Below the pieces are notes generated by a model that made no database searches, was not told the origin of the DNA, and worked only from the letters and a program-made list of their open reading frames with translations. Positions 28,530-37,775 of a DNA stretch of 64,000 nt are shown here, in pieces. This DNA comes from Actinomycetota bacterium (GTDB lineage: Bacteria > Actinomycetota > JAHEXW01 > JAGVPG01). A program made the position numbers and the translations under genes. Where the stretch lies: the NCBI GenBank assembly GCA_020052375.1, contig JAGVPG010000004.1, forward strand, positions 1 through 64,000, read 5' to 3'. Position 1 is the first letter of the stretch. Each line of letters opens with the position of its first letter.

Positions 28530-29999
28530 GTGGTCATTTTGGAACTTTTTAATCAACCAGCACATGAACTAAAGAGAATGATGGACACGGGGGAGATCTC
28601 GGCGTTTGAGATCGCCAAATCCGTGTTCAAACGTATAGAGATGGTCGAACCGAAGGTCGAAGCGTACGTGACATTGACCGAAGGGCAAGCCGCAGCGCAA
28701 GCAAAAGAGGCCGACGCGAAGATCAAAAAGGGAGAAGGCCGTGGGTCTCTGTTCGGCATACCGCTGGCGATCAAAGACAACATGTGCACGAAAGGCGTTC
28801 TGACCACGTGCTCATCCGGCATTCTAAAGAATTTCATTCCCGTATACGACGGGACCGTTGTCCGAAAAGTGTCGGATGCCGGTTTGATCATGACAGGCAA
28901 GACCAACCTTGATGAATTCGCTATGGGGTCGTCGACCGAGACATCGTTTTTCGGGACTACCAGGAATCCGTGGGATCTGGAAACGGTCCCGGGCGGTTCA
29001 AGCGGAGGCTCGGCGGCTGCGGTAGCGGCGGGTGAAGCCATCATGGCGTTGGGATCGGATACGGGCGGCTCGATCCGCCAGCCGGCGGCTTTGTGCGGAG
29101 TAGTCGGATTGAAACCGACATACGGGCTTGTCTCAAGATACGGCCTTGTCGCGTTTGCCTCCTCACTGGACCAGATAGGGCCGATAACCAAGGATGTGAC
29201 CGATTGCGCTCTACTTCTGCAAGCAATAGCCGGACAAGACGAACGTGATTCGACTTCTGTAGACATAAACATCCCGGACTATAACAAAGCGCTGGTCGCT
29301 GACGTAAAGGGGATGAAAATAGGACTTCTAAAAGAGATGATGGGTGAAGGCATCCAGGATGAAGTCAAGACTGCGATCAAGAACGCCGTCGATGTGTTCT
29401 CGAAGATGGGCGCCGAGATCATAGAGGTCTCATTACCGCATGCTGAATACGCTCTGTCGGCATACTACTTGATCGCGCCGGCCGAGGCGAGTTCCAATCT
29501 GGCTCGCTATGACGGCGTACGCTACGGCCACAGGACTTCGGAGAAAGTGAAAGACATGATCGATATGTATATGAAGACAAGGGCGGAGGGTTTCGGCAAT
29601 GAGGTCAAACGGCGCATCATGCTCGGTACGTATGCTTTGAGCGCCGGCTACTATGAGGCCTATTACGGCCAGGCGCAGAAGATCAGGACCCTGATCGTCC
29701 AGGATTTTGAAAAGGCGTTCGATAAGGTAGACGCCATCTTGTCGCCGACATCGCCGACGACCGCTTTCAAGATCGGCGAGAAATTCGAAAACCCGCTTCA
29801 GATGTATCTGTCGGACATATGTACGATACCGGTCAATCTGGCCGGATTGCCGGGCATATCGATACCCTGCGGTCTATCCGATGGATTGCCTATCGGGTTG
29901 CAGATAATAGGGAAACCTTTCGACGAGATGACAGTCTTAAGAACCGCATACGCTTTCGAACAAGCATACGGTTTCAAAGAAAGGCCGAAACTGGACTGA
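28530..29999 (+). CDS. gatA: Asp/Glu-tRNA amidotransferase subunit A
   Basis: A 489-residue amidase that releases ammonia from glutamine for GatB. It has the amidase signature [14 protein letters not shown] (about residues 156-169) with catalytic Ser-cisSer-Lys: Lys in GIPLAIKDN (about 78), Ser in [12 protein letters not shown] (about 174-185). GTG 28530 is chosen; TTG 28539 is an alternative and fits the family N-terminus about equally. It lies 58 bp after gatC with a palindromic repeat between. Confidence 0.95.
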   Translation: MVILELFNQPAHELKRMMDTGEISAFEIAKSVFKRIEMVEPKVEAYVTLTEGQAAAQAKEADAKIKKGEGRGSLFGIPLAIKDNMCTKGVLTTCSSGILKNFIPVYDGTVVRKVSDAGLIMTGKTNLDEFAMGSSTETSFFGTTRNPWDLETVPGGSSGGSAAAVAAGEAIMALGSDTGGSIRQPAALCGVVGLKPTYGLVSRYGLVAFASSLDQIGPITKDVTDCALLLQAIAGQDERDSTSVDINIPDYNKALVADVKGMKIGLLKEMMGEGIQDEVKTAIKNAVDVFSKMGAEIIEVSLPHAEYALSAYYLIAPAEASSNLARYDGVRYGHRTSEKVKDMIDMYMKTRAEGFGNEVKRRIMLGTYALSAGYYEAYYGQAQKIRTLIVQDFEKAFDKVDAILSPTSPTTAFKIGEKFENPLQMYLSDICTIPVNLAGLPGISIPCGLSDGLPIGLQIIGKPFDEMTVLRTAYAFEQAYGFKERPKLD

Positions 30000-30002
30000 T
30001 GA

Positions 30003-30043
30003 TATTTCCCCCTCCCTTGAGGGAAGGGGGATTAAGGGGGAGG
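30003..30043. repeat. CCTCCC/GGGAGG palindrome before gatB
   Basis: TTTCCCCCTCCCTTGAGGGA followed by AGGGGG and ATTAAGGGGGAGGG just after the gatA stop. It is the fourth member of the family in about 5 kb. As at gatA, the repeat gives the purine-rich ribosome-binding sequence for the next start codon (GTG 30044). Confidence 0.78.
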
Positions 30044-31513
30044 GTGGATTACATCCCTAAAGAATCTTATGAAGCCGTAATCGGACTCGAGATCCATGTA
30101 GAACTGAATACCGAGAGCAAGATGTTCTGCGCTTGTCCGGTAAGTTTCGGGGAGAAGCCGAACACTCAAGTATGCCCGGTATGTCTCGGGCATCCCGGTG
30201 TGCTACCGGTCCTTAACGGCAAAGCGGTCGAGTACGCGACGTTGATCGGTCTTTCATTGAACTGCGAGGTCACAGAGTTCTGCCAGTTCCACCGAAAGAA
30301 CTATTTTTATCCGGACATGCCCAAGGACTACCAGATATCGCAGTATGATCTGCCTTTGTGCGTCGAAGGATATCTCGAAGTCGGTGAAGAAAAGGGAGTG
30401 AGCCGGATCAGGATCACCCGTGTCCACATGGAAGAGGACACCGGGAAGCTCATACACATAGGAGGCAGTGGCCGCATACACGGTGCCGATTACAGCTTAG
30501 TCGACTTCAATAGGGCAGGTGTGCCGTTGATCGAGATCGTCAGCGAACCCGACATCCGCTCGCCCGAGGAAGCCCGGATGTTCATGCAGAAGCTGCGGAG
30601 TATCATCCTGACGTTGGGAGTCTCCGACTGTAATATGGAAGAAGGTTCGATGCGCTGCGATGCCAACGTATCCATCAGACCTGTCGGACAGAAGGAATTC
30701 GGTACGAAGACCGAGGTCAAGAACATCAACTCGTTCAGGTCGGTACAACGGGCGTTGCAGCATGAACTGGACCGGCATATAGACACCATCGATTCCGGAG
30801 ACAGGGTGGTACAGGAGACGCGCCACTGGGATGACGCCGGAGGGGTGACGACATCTTTAAGAAGCAAAGAAGAAGCCCACGACTACCGTTATTTCCCTGA
30901 GCCGGACCTTGTCCCGTTGATCAGCGACAAGCCGAAAGTCGAGCGCATGAAGAAAGCATTGCCGGAACTACCCGATGCAAGACGCGTCCGGTTGATGGAG
31001 CAATACGGCTTGCCGAAGCATGACGCCAATGTGATATCTCTTTCCAAAGCGACAGGTGACTTCTTCGAGGAAGTCATGGAAACGTATGAAGATGCGAGGA
31101 AGGTCTCTAACTGGATACTTGTCGAACTCGGCGCGCTCTTGAACCAGGCAAACTTGGAGATCGACGAGTGCGCCGTTACACCCAGGCATCTGATCGACCT
31201 CTTGAAGTTGATGGACAAGGGAACGATCAGCGGCAAGATGGCCAAGGATATATTCAAGGAAAGCTTCGACACAGGAAAGCTGTCGAGCGTGATAGTCGAA
31301 GATAAAGGGCTAGTCCAGTTGACCGACGAAGACGCTATCGGCAAGATCGTCGAGCAAGTGCTGGCGGAAAATCCCAAAGCCATCGAGGACTATAAAGGCG
31401 GACAGGAGAGAGTCGTCGGTTTCCTGGTCGGCCAGGTCATGCGCCTCACCCAAGGCAAAGCCAGCCCGGACGCCGTCAACCGTCTATTGAAATCTAAGCT
31501 AAACAACAAGTGA
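30044..31513 (+). CDS. gatB: Asp/Glu-tRNA amidotransferase subunit B
   Basis: A 489-residue kinase/amidotransferase subunit. It has AVIGLEIHVELNTESKMFC (about 10-28), the zinc Cys in CACPVSFG and CPVCLGHPGVLP (about 28 and 44), FYPDMPKDYQISQYD (about 87), and the C-terminal YqeY-like tail ending VNRLLKSKL. A longer reading frame opens upstream inside gatA, but homology starts at VDYIPKESYEAVIG, so GTG 30044 right after the repeat is the start. The stop TGA is part of the AAGTGAGT sequence that recurs at the ends of hairpin elements. Confidence 0.96.
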   Translation: MDYIPKESYEAVIGLEIHVELNTESKMFCACPVSFGEKPNTQVCPVCLGHPGVLPVLNGKAVEYATLIGLSLNCEVTEFCQFHRKNYFYPDMPKDYQISQYDLPLCVEGYLEVGEEKGVSRIRITRVHMEEDTGKLIHIGGSGRIHGADYSLVDFNRAGVPLIEIVSEPDIRSPEEARMFMQKLRSIILTLGVSDCNMEEGSMRCDANVSIRPVGQKEFGTKTEVKNINSFRSVQRALQHELDRHIDTIDSGDRVVQETRHWDDAGGVTTSLRSKEEAHDYRYFPEPDLVPLISDKPKVERMKKALPELPDARRVRLMEQYGLPKHDANVISLSKATGDFFEEVMETYEDARKVSNWILVELGALLNQANLEIDECAVTPRHLIDLLKLMDKGTISGKMAKDIFKESFDTGKLSSVIVEDKGLVQLTDEDAIGKIVEQVLAENPKAIEDYKGGQERVVGFLVGQVMRLTQGKASPDAVNRLLKSKLNNK

Positions 31514-31527
31514 GTACCGGTTTCTCT

Positions 31528-31565
31528 CGTGTCGTTGCGAGGGAGCGAAGCGACCGAAGCAATCT
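31528..31565. repeat. REP-like repeat (GCGAGGGAGCGAAGCGACC type)
   Basis: TCGTTGCGAGGGAGCGAAGC followed by GACCGAAGCAATCT. A second copy with one or two changes lies at 43426-43464. It resembles widespread intergenic REP-like sequences of many bacterial groups. Confidence 0.8.
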
Positions 31566-31608
31566 AAGCAAACGTAAAAAGTGAGTGCTCGCACCTCAAA
31601 ATAAGAAA

Positions 31609-31777
31609 AAGCCCGCAGGTTGATTCTACCCGAAAAGACGCGATAAATCCCCAGCGAGGATTTATCGCTCGGGGCTCAGGCCTCGCTCGTCGCTAGCTCG
31701 GTGTTAGACACACCTCGCTACCGACACCATGCCCGCTCGGCCTTCGACGCTTTTCTCGCAGAACAACCTGCGGGCTT
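31609..31777. repeat. Large inverted-repeat structured element
   Basis: A 169-bp element whose outer arms AAGCCCGCAGGTTGATTCT and AGAACAACCTGCGGGCTT pair nearly perfectly. It contains inner hairpins: GATAAATCC-CCAGCGA-GGATTTATC (about 31649-31673) and the short GTGTTAGACACAC, with CGAAAAGACGC facing GCGTTTTCTCG-type sequence. On the minus strand the outer stem is followed by TTTTTC, terminator-like. It follows an AAGTGAGTGCTCGC motif (31580-31592). There is no open reading frame of note. Confidence 0.7.
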
Positions 31778-31855
31778 CATAATATTTATAACCACAGCTC
31801 GCACAAGATATTAATATAGCTTATATACTAGAATATGCGTAACGAAGGGGTGGGG

Positions 31856-32395
31856 ATGAGGAAGAAACTGATCTTGATATGCGCGTTAGCGATCCTAAGT
31901 CATGGCTGCGCGTTCATGAACAGCGGCACGGGTGGTGGTTTTGATCTGCAGAGCGTGCCGGGATTCCGCAATTGCGGCAAGAGCGAAGAAGGTTTTGCCT
32001 TGCGGGAAAAGATCGTCTTAGATAATTGCACTTGGACAGCTTTATCCGCAGAGAAAACAAAAACGACTGATACTGGTGTCAAGGCGGACGGGCAGTTCGT
32101 TTTCGTAGAGCTTGAACTCAAGAATAACAGTAATCAAGACATCGTCCTGACCGGGATAGAAGTAGAAATGCTCGATACCAAAGACGCGCTACGCACGTAT
32201 GATTCTAAAGAACATAACTCGATATTAGAGGCGGTCGGGAGGGAAAGCATCCTTAAGGGTCGCATCCGCGGCGGTGAAACCGTCAGGGGTTGGGTCGCAT
32301 TCGATGTCAGTGAAAAGGCCAAGGGTCTGGAGTTACGAGTCAGAGATATCGATTTGACAAGCAGCGCTTCGGCGCGTATCAACTTAGGACTATAA
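31856..32395 (+). CDS. DUF4352-type lipoprotein
   Basis: A 179-residue secreted lipoprotein. ATG 31856 follows GAAGGGGTGGGG and begins a signal peptide MRKKLILICALAILSHGC with lipobox LSHG-Cys. The mature part has an immunoglobulin-like sandwich pattern with KADGQFVFVELELKNNSNQDIVL (in part) and GWVAFDVSEKAKGLELRV, typical of DUF4352 (telokin-like) extracytoplasmic domains. Function is unknown; these often bind ligands or partner proteins at the cell surface. Confidence 0.8.
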   Translation: MRKKLILICALAILSHGCAFMNSGTGGGFDLQSVPGFRNCGKSEEGFALREKIVLDNCTWTALSAEKTKTTDTGVKADGQFVFVELELKNNSNQDIVLTGIEVEMLDTKDALRTYDSKEHNSILEAVGRESILKGRIRGGETVRGWVAFDVSEKAKGLELRVRDIDLTSSASARINLGL

Positions 32396-32403
32396 GTGGC
32401 GAA

Positions 32404-32592
32404 CTAGTTATCTGCGATGAATTTACTTATCGATCTGTCGTAGGTCTTCTCGGCGGATTCGCTGAAGAAGCAGGCGGGCAATTCGCCGCGTTTCTTATGG
32501 TAGGTCACGCATTCACAGCACTTGCCTTTTCTTTCGCAACCGGGATATGAGCAATTGCAGTTCCTAAGGTTCTCATCTTGACAGCATTCCAT
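32404..32592 (-). CDS. Small Cys-rich protein, DUF6485-like
   Basis: A 62-residue protein with eight Cys in the first 42 residues, in the pattern [24 protein letters not shown] and ACFFS. This matches a conserved cytosolic Cys-rich family (DUF6485) found in anaerobes, probably binding a metal. It is convergent with the lipoprotein gene. No function is known. Confidence 0.75.
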   Translation of the reverse strand: MECCQDENLRNCNCSYPGCERKGKCCECVTYHKKRGELPACFFSESAEKTYDRSISKFIADN

Positions 32593-32652
32593 AAATACAC
32601 CTCCATCGATATATCCTTATTATATAACGCCGCCAGTTTATAGACTTTGTCT

Positions 32653-32711
32653 ACTTGTAACTTACGACTTGCAAACTTACTGCTGCTTCATCCTTCATCC
32701 TTCATCCTTCA
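32653..32711. repeat. Two adjacent 7-nt tandem repeats
   Basis: ACTTGTA-ACTTACG-ACTTGCA-AACTTAC (about 32653-32680) is followed by (TTCATCC) repeated three times and TTCAGCT (about 32687-32711). The units differ but both have a 7-bp period. They lie in the 224-bp gap before the acyl-transfer synthase gene. No promoter is obvious; an AAGGAGGT ribosome-binding site precedes the gene. Confidence 0.75.
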
Positions 32712-32816
32712 GCTCTAATCTTGTCATTCATCCCCGCATCCACTAAAATATATAGACACACTCTTGTGAGAATAATCACTTCTGCAATATCTTTTACCCT
32801 TTAAGGAGGTAGATCG

Positions 32817-33998
32817 TTGGTTCAGAAGCATATACAAAGCGACAGTGACACAACGTTCAGCGGTCCTTTGACCGAACGCCACATAAAGATAGATGATACG
32901 ACATTACGAGACGGTGAACAGACGGCCGGTGTTGTCTTCTCGAACCATGAAAAGATCGAGATAGCAAAGAAGCTATGCGAGGTCGGTGTGCATCAGATCG
33001 AGGCCGGTATACCGGCTATGGGCGGCGATGAGCTGGAGACGATCAAGAAGATCGCCAAGCTTGGACTACCCTGCAGCATCCTCGGGTGGAACCGGACGGT
33101 CATCTCGGATATTGAAAAGTCCATCGAATGCGGAGTCGATGCGGTAGCAGTCTCGGTGCCGACATCCGATATCCACATAGAACACAAGCTTAAGAAGAGC
33201 CGCACATGGGTGCTTGAGAGCGTTAAACAAGCGGTTGACTTCGCCAAGACCAAGAAGCTTTATGTTTCAGTCAATGCTGAAGACGCGTCCCGTAGCAGCC
33301 TCGATTATCTGATCGAATTCGCTAAATCGGCTAAAGAGGTCGGAGCCGACCGGTTGCGCTTCTGTGATACGCTGGGTATCCTCGATCCGTTCGAGACCTA
33401 CCGTGTCATCAAGTTCATCATCGACCATGCGGATATCGAAGTCGAGATGCACACACACGACGACTTCGGAATGGCGACGGCAAACGCCATGGCCGGCATA
33501 AGGGCCGGCGCGACGTATGTCAATACGACCGTCAACGGGCTTGGTGAAAGAGCGGGGAATGCGGCGCTCGAAGAAGTCGTCATGGCTCTTAAATATACCG
33601 CGCAGATAGACCTGAAGATGAAGACGGAACTTTTCAGAAAGCTATCTATGTATGTTGCCGAAGCCTCTTCGCGTACCGTGCCTGCGTGGAAATCGATCGT
33701 CGGAACGAACTGTTTTGCGCACGAGTCTGGCATCCATGCCGACGGCGTCATCAAGAACCCGATGAACTATGAAGCGTTCACTCCGGAAGAAGTCGGCCTC
33801 GAGCGTCAGATGATCATCGGCAAGCATTCGGGCTCGCGAGCCATCATAAACAAGTTTCTCCAGTATGATATCCAGCTTACGCAAGAGCAGGCGGATTGCA
33901 TACTTGAACATGTCCGCAAGAAAGCTGTTGAAGTCAAGCGAGCGCTCTTCGACAAAGAACTGGTCCAACTGTACAAGACTTACTGCGAGATGAAATAG
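32817..33998 (+). CDS. Homocitrate synthase / Re-citrate synthase-like enzyme
   Basis: A 393-residue DRE-TIM metallolyase of the LeuA/NifV/HCS family. It has KIDDTTLRDGEQTAGVVFS (about 23-41), the metal His pair in EVEMHTHDDFGMATANAMAG (about 204-223) and NGLGERAGNAALEEVVM (about 240), without the LeuA regulatory domain. This family condenses acetyl-CoA with a 2-oxoacid. With aconitase-like and NAD-isocitrate dehydrogenase-like genes next door it could make homocitrate, or it could be an Re-type citrate synthase as known from Clostridium kluyveri and Dehalococcoides. It begins with TTG 32817 after AAGGAGGT. Confidence 0.85.
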   Translation: MVQKHIQSDSDTTFSGPLTERHIKIDDTTLRDGEQTAGVVFSNHEKIEIAKKLCEVGVHQIEAGIPAMGGDELETIKKIAKLGLPCSILGWNRTVISDIEKSIECGVDAVAVSVPTSDIHIEHKLKKSRTWVLESVKQAVDFAKTKKLYVSVNAEDASRSSLDYLIEFAKSAKEVGADRLRFCDTLGILDPFETYRVIKFIIDHADIEVEMHTHDDFGMATANAMAGIRAGATYVNTTVNGLGERAGNAALEEVVMALKYTAQIDLKMKTELFRKLSMYVAEASSRTVPAWKSIVGTNCFAHESGIHADGVIKNPMNYEAFTPEEVGLERQMIIGKHSGSRAIINKFLQYDIQLTQEQADCILEHVRKKAVEVKRALFDKELVQLYKTYCEMK

Positions 33999-33999
33999 T

Positions 34000-35259
34000 T
34001 TGCCCAGTTCCCTGACTATCGCGGAAAAGATCCTTAGCGAAAAGAGCGGAACCGACGCCAAAGCCGGCGACATCGTCATCGCGGATGTAGATCTCGTAAT
34101 CGCGCAAGACGGAACAGGCCCTCTTGTCATATCACAGTGGGAGAAACTGGATACCGGCATCGTCGCAAATCCCGGCAAGACGATATTCTTCATCGACCAC
34201 GCGGCGCCTTCGCCAAGGCGCGAACTTTCAAATGCTCATAGGACGATCCGCGCGTTCGGCGAAAAGACCGGCGTCTTGGTTTCGGATGTCTCTTCCGGCA
34301 TAAGCCATCAAAGGTTGGCCGAAGACTATACTGAACCGGGAAACGTCGTTGTTGGAGCAGATTCTCATACTTGCACTTCAGGAGCTATGGGCGCCTTTGC
34401 GACCGGCATGGGATCGACGGATATCGCTGTCGCCATGTCGGCCGGTAAGATATGGCTTCGAGTTCCGGAGACATTTCTCATCATGGTCGATGGTTGGTTC
34501 CCGAAAGGTGTATATGCAAAGGACCTCATGCTCCATATCATAGGAATGCTGGGAGCGGATGGAGCAACATATAAGGCGCTGGAGTTCTCCGGCGATACTG
34601 TTAAGGATATGGACATGTCGAGCCGCCTTACTATGTCGAGTCTCGCCGTCGAAGCCGGAGCTAAAGCAGGACTGTTCGCTTCGGATAAAACGACAAAGGA
34701 ATTTATGAAAGTGCGAGGCCGGGAAGCTAGATGGAAAGAGATATCGGCCGACGACGGTGCGCAATACGAGAAAGTCCTAAGGATCGACGCTTCGGCTCTC
34801 GAACCCGTGGTATCGGTGCCTCACACAGTCGATAATGTGAAGACGGTCAGTGAAGTAAAAGGGACAAAGATAGACCAGGCCTTCTTAGGGACTTGCACGA
34901 ATGGCCGGATAGAAGACCTAAGGATAGCGGCGAGGATCGTCAAAGGTAAGAAGGTCGATCCGAAAGTAAGGTTCCTGGTGGCCCCGGCGTCACGCGAGAT
35001 ATATCTTCAAGCTTTAAGAGAAGGCCTGCTTAAAACCCTTGTCGAAGCGGGAGCGACGATCATGAATCCCGGATGCGGCGCTTGTGTCGGCGTTCATGAA
35101 GGCATCCTTGGAGACGGAGAGGTATGCATCTCCAGCCAGAACAGAAACTTCAAAGGGCGTCTGGGTAATCCGGACGCATTTATATATCTCGCCTCACCGG
35201 CAACGGTCGCGGCATCCGCACTCAAGGGCTGTATCGCCGATCCCAGGGAGGCGCGATGA
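34000..35259 (+). CDS. Aconitase-like dehydratase large subunit
   Basis: A 419-residue LeuC-type large subunit with a 4Fe-4S cluster held by Cys in FLGTCTNGRIEDLR (about 298) and NPGCGACVG (about 356). The SHTCTSGAMGAFATGMGSTD segment (about 121-140) is diagnostic. The family handles isopropylmalate, homoaconitate or citrate. TTG 34000 follows the synthase stop by 1 bp, and the end overlaps the small-subunit start (ATGA). Substrate is undecided and probably matches that of the upstream synthase. Confidence 0.88.
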   Translation: MPSSLTIAEKILSEKSGTDAKAGDIVIADVDLVIAQDGTGPLVISQWEKLDTGIVANPGKTIFFIDHAAPSPRRELSNAHRTIRAFGEKTGVLVSDVSSGISHQRLAEDYTEPGNVVVGADSHTCTSGAMGAFATGMGSTDIAVAMSAGKIWLRVPETFLIMVDGWFPKGVYAKDLMLHIIGMLGADGATYKALEFSGDTVKDMDMSSRLTMSSLAVEAGAKAGLFASDKTTKEFMKVRGREARWKEISADDGAQYEKVLRIDASALEPVVSVPHTVDNVKTVSEVKGTKIDQAFLGTCTNGRIEDLRIAARIVKGKKVDPKVRFLVAPASREIYLQALREGLLKTLVEAGATIMNPGCGACVGVHEGILGDGEVCISSQNRNFKGRLGNPDAFIYLASPATVAASALKGCIADPREAR

Positions 35260-35756
35260 TCCTTAAGGGTAAGGTCCATAAGTTCGGTGACGATATAAGC
35301 ACCGACCTTATCACGCCGGGCCGCTACTTTCACTTGCGTACAAACCTGCCGGAGCTGGCGAAGCACACGCTAGAAGATGCCGACGCGGATTTCATGAACA
35401 AGATGAGACCCGGCGACTTCGTCGTTGCGGGCAGGAACTTCGGCCTCGGCTCCAGCCGCGAACATGCGGCTATCGTAATAAAACTCGCGGGTACAGGCGC
35501 AGTTTTGGCGCAGGGATTCGCCAGGATATTCTTCAGAAATGCCATCAACCAGGGTCTACCGGCATTGATCTGCGACACGTCGAAGATAAAGGACGGCGAC
35601 GAGCTTGAGGTAGATGTCGAGAAAGGCGAGATAAAGAATGTCACGACGGGAGAGACTCTGACGACGAGTCCGCTGCCGCCGGCGATGCTCGGCATATTGA
35701 AAGACGGCGGTCTGATAGAACATTTTAAGAAACACGGAGGATTCAAGCTTGCATAA
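35256..35756 (+). CDS. Aconitase-like dehydratase small subunit
   Basis: A 166-residue swivel domain with [18 protein letters not shown] (about 10-27) and [17 protein letters not shown] (about 60-76). The specificity loop contains a basic residue (HLRT), which resembles loops of homoaconitase-type enzymes for tricarboxylates rather than the hydrophobic loop of isopropylmalate isomerases, as far as I recall. This tips the balance towards citrate or homocitrate over isopropylmalate. It is coupled to both neighbours by overlaps. Confidence 0.85.
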   Translation: MILKGKVHKFGDDISTDLITPGRYFHLRTNLPELAKHTLEDADADFMNKMRPGDFVVAGRNFGLGSSREHAAIVIKLAGTGAVLAQGFARIFFRNAINQGLPALICDTSKIKDGDELEVDVEKGEIKNVTTGETLTTSPLPPAMLGILKDGGLIEHFKKHGGFKLA

Positions 35757-36750
35757 GATTACGCTGATCAGAGGAGATGGAACGGGACCGGAGCTTACGG
35801 AGGCGATGAGACGCGTCGTCGAAGCGACAGGGATCGATATAGAATGGGAGACTTTGGACGCGGGCGCCGGTGTTATGGACAAGTACGGGACGCCGCTTCC
35901 CGACCATGTCCTTGAGTCGATCCGCAGGAACAAGATCGCCATCAAGGGCCCGATCACGACACCTATCGGCTCGGGTTTCCGCAGCGTAAACGTAGCGCTA
36001 AGAAAAGAACTCAATCTGTACGCGTGCTTGCGACCATCTTTCTCGCTCAAGGGCGTCAAGTCTTTATATAAAGACATCGATCTGGTCATAGTCCGGGAGA
36101 ACACGGAAGACCTTTACGCGGGGATCGAGAGGATGATCGACGACGACACCGCGGAGACCATAAAAAGGATAACCCGCGGGGCTTCGGAAAGGATCGTCGA
36201 CTTCGCCTTTAAATACGCGCAAAAAGAAGGCAGAAAAAAAGTGACCGCTGTCCATAAAGCCAACATCATGAAGTTCACGGATGGATTGTTCCTTGAGGCC
36301 GCACGGCATGTCGCTGAAAGCTACCCGGATATCGAGTTCGAGGACCGGCTGGTCGACAACATGTGCATGCAGCTGGTGCAGAATCCGTGGAACTATGACG
36401 TAATGGTGATGAGCAACCTTTATGGCGACATACTATCCGACCTGTGCGCCGGTTTGATCGGCGGTCTTGGGATAGCGCCGGGCGCCAACATAGGCGAAGA
36501 ATGCTGTGTGTTCGAACCCGTCCACGGGAGCGCTCCCAAATACGCGGGTAAGAACAAGGTGAATCCGACGGCGACCATCCTTTCTGCGTATCTCATGCTT
36601 AAGTATATCGGTGAAACGGAAGCGGCATCCAAAGTCCTTCAGGGAACTGCCAGAGTGATCGAAGCCGGCAAAGACGTCACATACGACCTCGGCGGAACCG
36701 CCGGCACATCGGAGATGGCTGATGCGATTATCAGGGAGATCACTGGCTGA
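35749..36750 (+). CDS. NAD-isocitrate/homoisocitrate dehydrogenase
   Basis: A 333-residue beta-decarboxylating dehydrogenase. [20 protein letters not shown] (about 68-87) has the Ser-x-Asn-x-x-x-Arg motif of enzymes that bind isocitrate, unlike LeuB. Also present are [26 protein letters not shown] (about 118), the metal Asp in [19 protein letters not shown] (about 224) and [17 protein letters not shown] (about 262). It most resembles the short NAD-dependent IDH. It completes a synthase-dehydratase-dehydrogenase set giving 2-oxoglutarate from acetyl-CoA and oxaloacetate, or 2-oxoadipate if homocitrate is the intermediate. Confidence 0.88.
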   Translation: MHKITLIRGDGTGPELTEAMRRVVEATGIDIEWETLDAGAGVMDKYGTPLPDHVLESIRRNKIAIKGPITTPIGSGFRSVNVALRKELNLYACLRPSFSLKGVKSLYKDIDLVIVRENTEDLYAGIERMIDDDTAETIKRITRGASERIVDFAFKYAQKEGRKKVTAVHKANIMKFTDGLFLEAARHVAESYPDIEFEDRLVDNMCMQLVQNPWNYDVMVMSNLYGDILSDLCAGLIGGLGIAPGANIGEECCVFEPVHGSAPKYAGKNKVNPTATILSAYLMLKYIGETEAASKVLQGTARVIEAGKDVTYDLGGTAGTSEMADAIIREITG

Positions 36751-37615
36751 TCGAGCCAAGAAGGCTCATAATATCCTCTCGAACTGCACGCTTTGTCCCA
36801 GAAACTGTAAGGTAGACCGGCTTGCCGGTCGAAAAGGCTACTGCAAAGCGACCGCCGTTTTGGAAGTCTCAAGCTATAACGCTCATCATGGAGAAGAACC
36901 CCCGCTTTCAGGCACCCGCGGTTCGGGGACTATATTCTTGACTCACTGTACGATGCGATGCGTCTATTGCCAGAACTATCCGATCAGCCAGTTAGGTCAC
37001 GGTAATGACAAAAGCGCGGATGAACTGGCGGGGATGATGCTAAAACTCCAGAGCCAGGGCTGTCATAACATCAACTTCGTCACCCCGACTCATTATGTAC
37101 CGCAGATCCTGGAAGCCCTGGTGATCGCCTCGGACCAAGGTCTTACAATACCTATTGTCTACAACACATCGGGCTATGAATCTCTTGATACGCTTAAGCT
37201 TCTGGACGGAGTGGTGGATATCTATCTGCCGGACATGCGATATGCCGACAAAGCACACGCGAAGAAGTTCTCGGACGCTTACGACTATCCGGAGATAAAC
37301 CGCGCGGCCATAAAGGAGATGCATCGACAGGTCGGCGACTTGGTCCTCGACAACGAAGGGATAGCCGTAAAAGGCCTTCTCATAAGACATCTTGTTCTAC
37401 CGGAGAACATCAGCGGCACCGATAGAATACTTGAGTTCATAGCCAAAGAGATATCGAAGAACACATACATAAGCCTGATGAGCCAGTACTTCCCGGCATT
37501 CAGGGCACACGATTTCGCACCACTCGACCGCAAGATAACACGGAAAGAATATGAAAAAGCGACCGCCAAGATGACAGAACTCGGCCTAGCTAGCGGCTGG
37601 ACCCAGACGGATTAA
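36722..37615 (+). CDS. Radical SAM protein, PflA-related
   Basis: A 297-residue radical SAM enzyme with the cluster motif [11 protein letters not shown] (about residues 76-86) and an N-terminal Cys-rich start [20 protein letters not shown] (about 22-41), the pattern of the family annotated as pyruvate formate-lyase activating enzyme-like. TSGYESLD (about 150) and [11 protein letters not shown] (about 168) follow. The natural substrate is unknown to me. It overlaps the dehydrogenase end by 29 bp and so may be part of the same operon. It is followed by the GCCGACC palindrome. Confidence 0.85.
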   Translation: MRLSGRSLADRAKKAHNILSNCTLCPRNCKVDRLAGRKGYCKATAVLEVSSYNAHHGEEPPLSGTRGSGTIFLTHCTMRCVYCQNYPISQLGHGNDKSADELAGMMLKLQSQGCHNINFVTPTHYVPQILEALVIASDQGLTIPIVYNTSGYESLDTLKLLDGVVDIYLPDMRYADKAHAKKFSDAYDYPEINRAAIKEMHRQVGDLVLDNEGIAVKGLLIRHLVLPENISGTDRILEFIAKEISKNTYISLMSQYFPAFRAHDFAPLDRKITRKEYEKATAKMTELGLASGWTQTD

Positions 37616-37623
37616 ATGTAGCC

Positions 37624-37641
37624 GCCGACCTTCAGGTCGGC
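37624..37641. repeat. GCCGACC palindrome (REP-like)
   Basis: GCCGACCTTCAGGTCGGC, preceded by GTAGCC, lies 8 bp after the radical SAM stop. Matching copies with one to three differences are at 4263-4280, 5423-5440 and 43398-43415, always beside GTAGC or GCTAC. Confidence 0.85.
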
Positions 37642-37655
37642 TTCCCCTAAACAAG

Positions 37656-37770
37656 TGAGTGCCCGGTGAGATTGAAGTAAATCTTCTCGCTAAAGATATC
37701 TCGCTCGAAGAATTCTTCAACCTACCCCGGCACAGTATGTATACTAGTATCTATACTATTATCACTGGAG
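37656..37770 (+). repeat. Hairpin element copy upstream of whiA
   Basis: It begins AAGTGAGTGCCCGG and continues with GTAAATCTTCTCGCTAAAGA and TCGCTCGAAGAATTCTTCAA, nearly identical to the inverted complement of element A (about 5540-5650). It can fold on itself around the GATATC centre. Its open frame runs into whiA, creating an apparent N-terminal extension that is not part of the WhiA family. It lies directly between the radical SAM gene and the whiA ribosome-binding site. Confidence 0.7.
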
Positions 37771-37775
37771 GTATC

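Noticed and set aside
29819-30043. Longer gatB start inside gatA
   Set aside because: The extra residues overlap gatA in another frame and the CCTCCC repeat; family similarity begins at GTG 30044.
37659-37775. Longer WhiA start upstream
   Set aside because: The added residues come from the repeat element and do not match the WhiA family; GGAGGTATC before GTG 37776 marks the better start. It is kept only as a finding to test.
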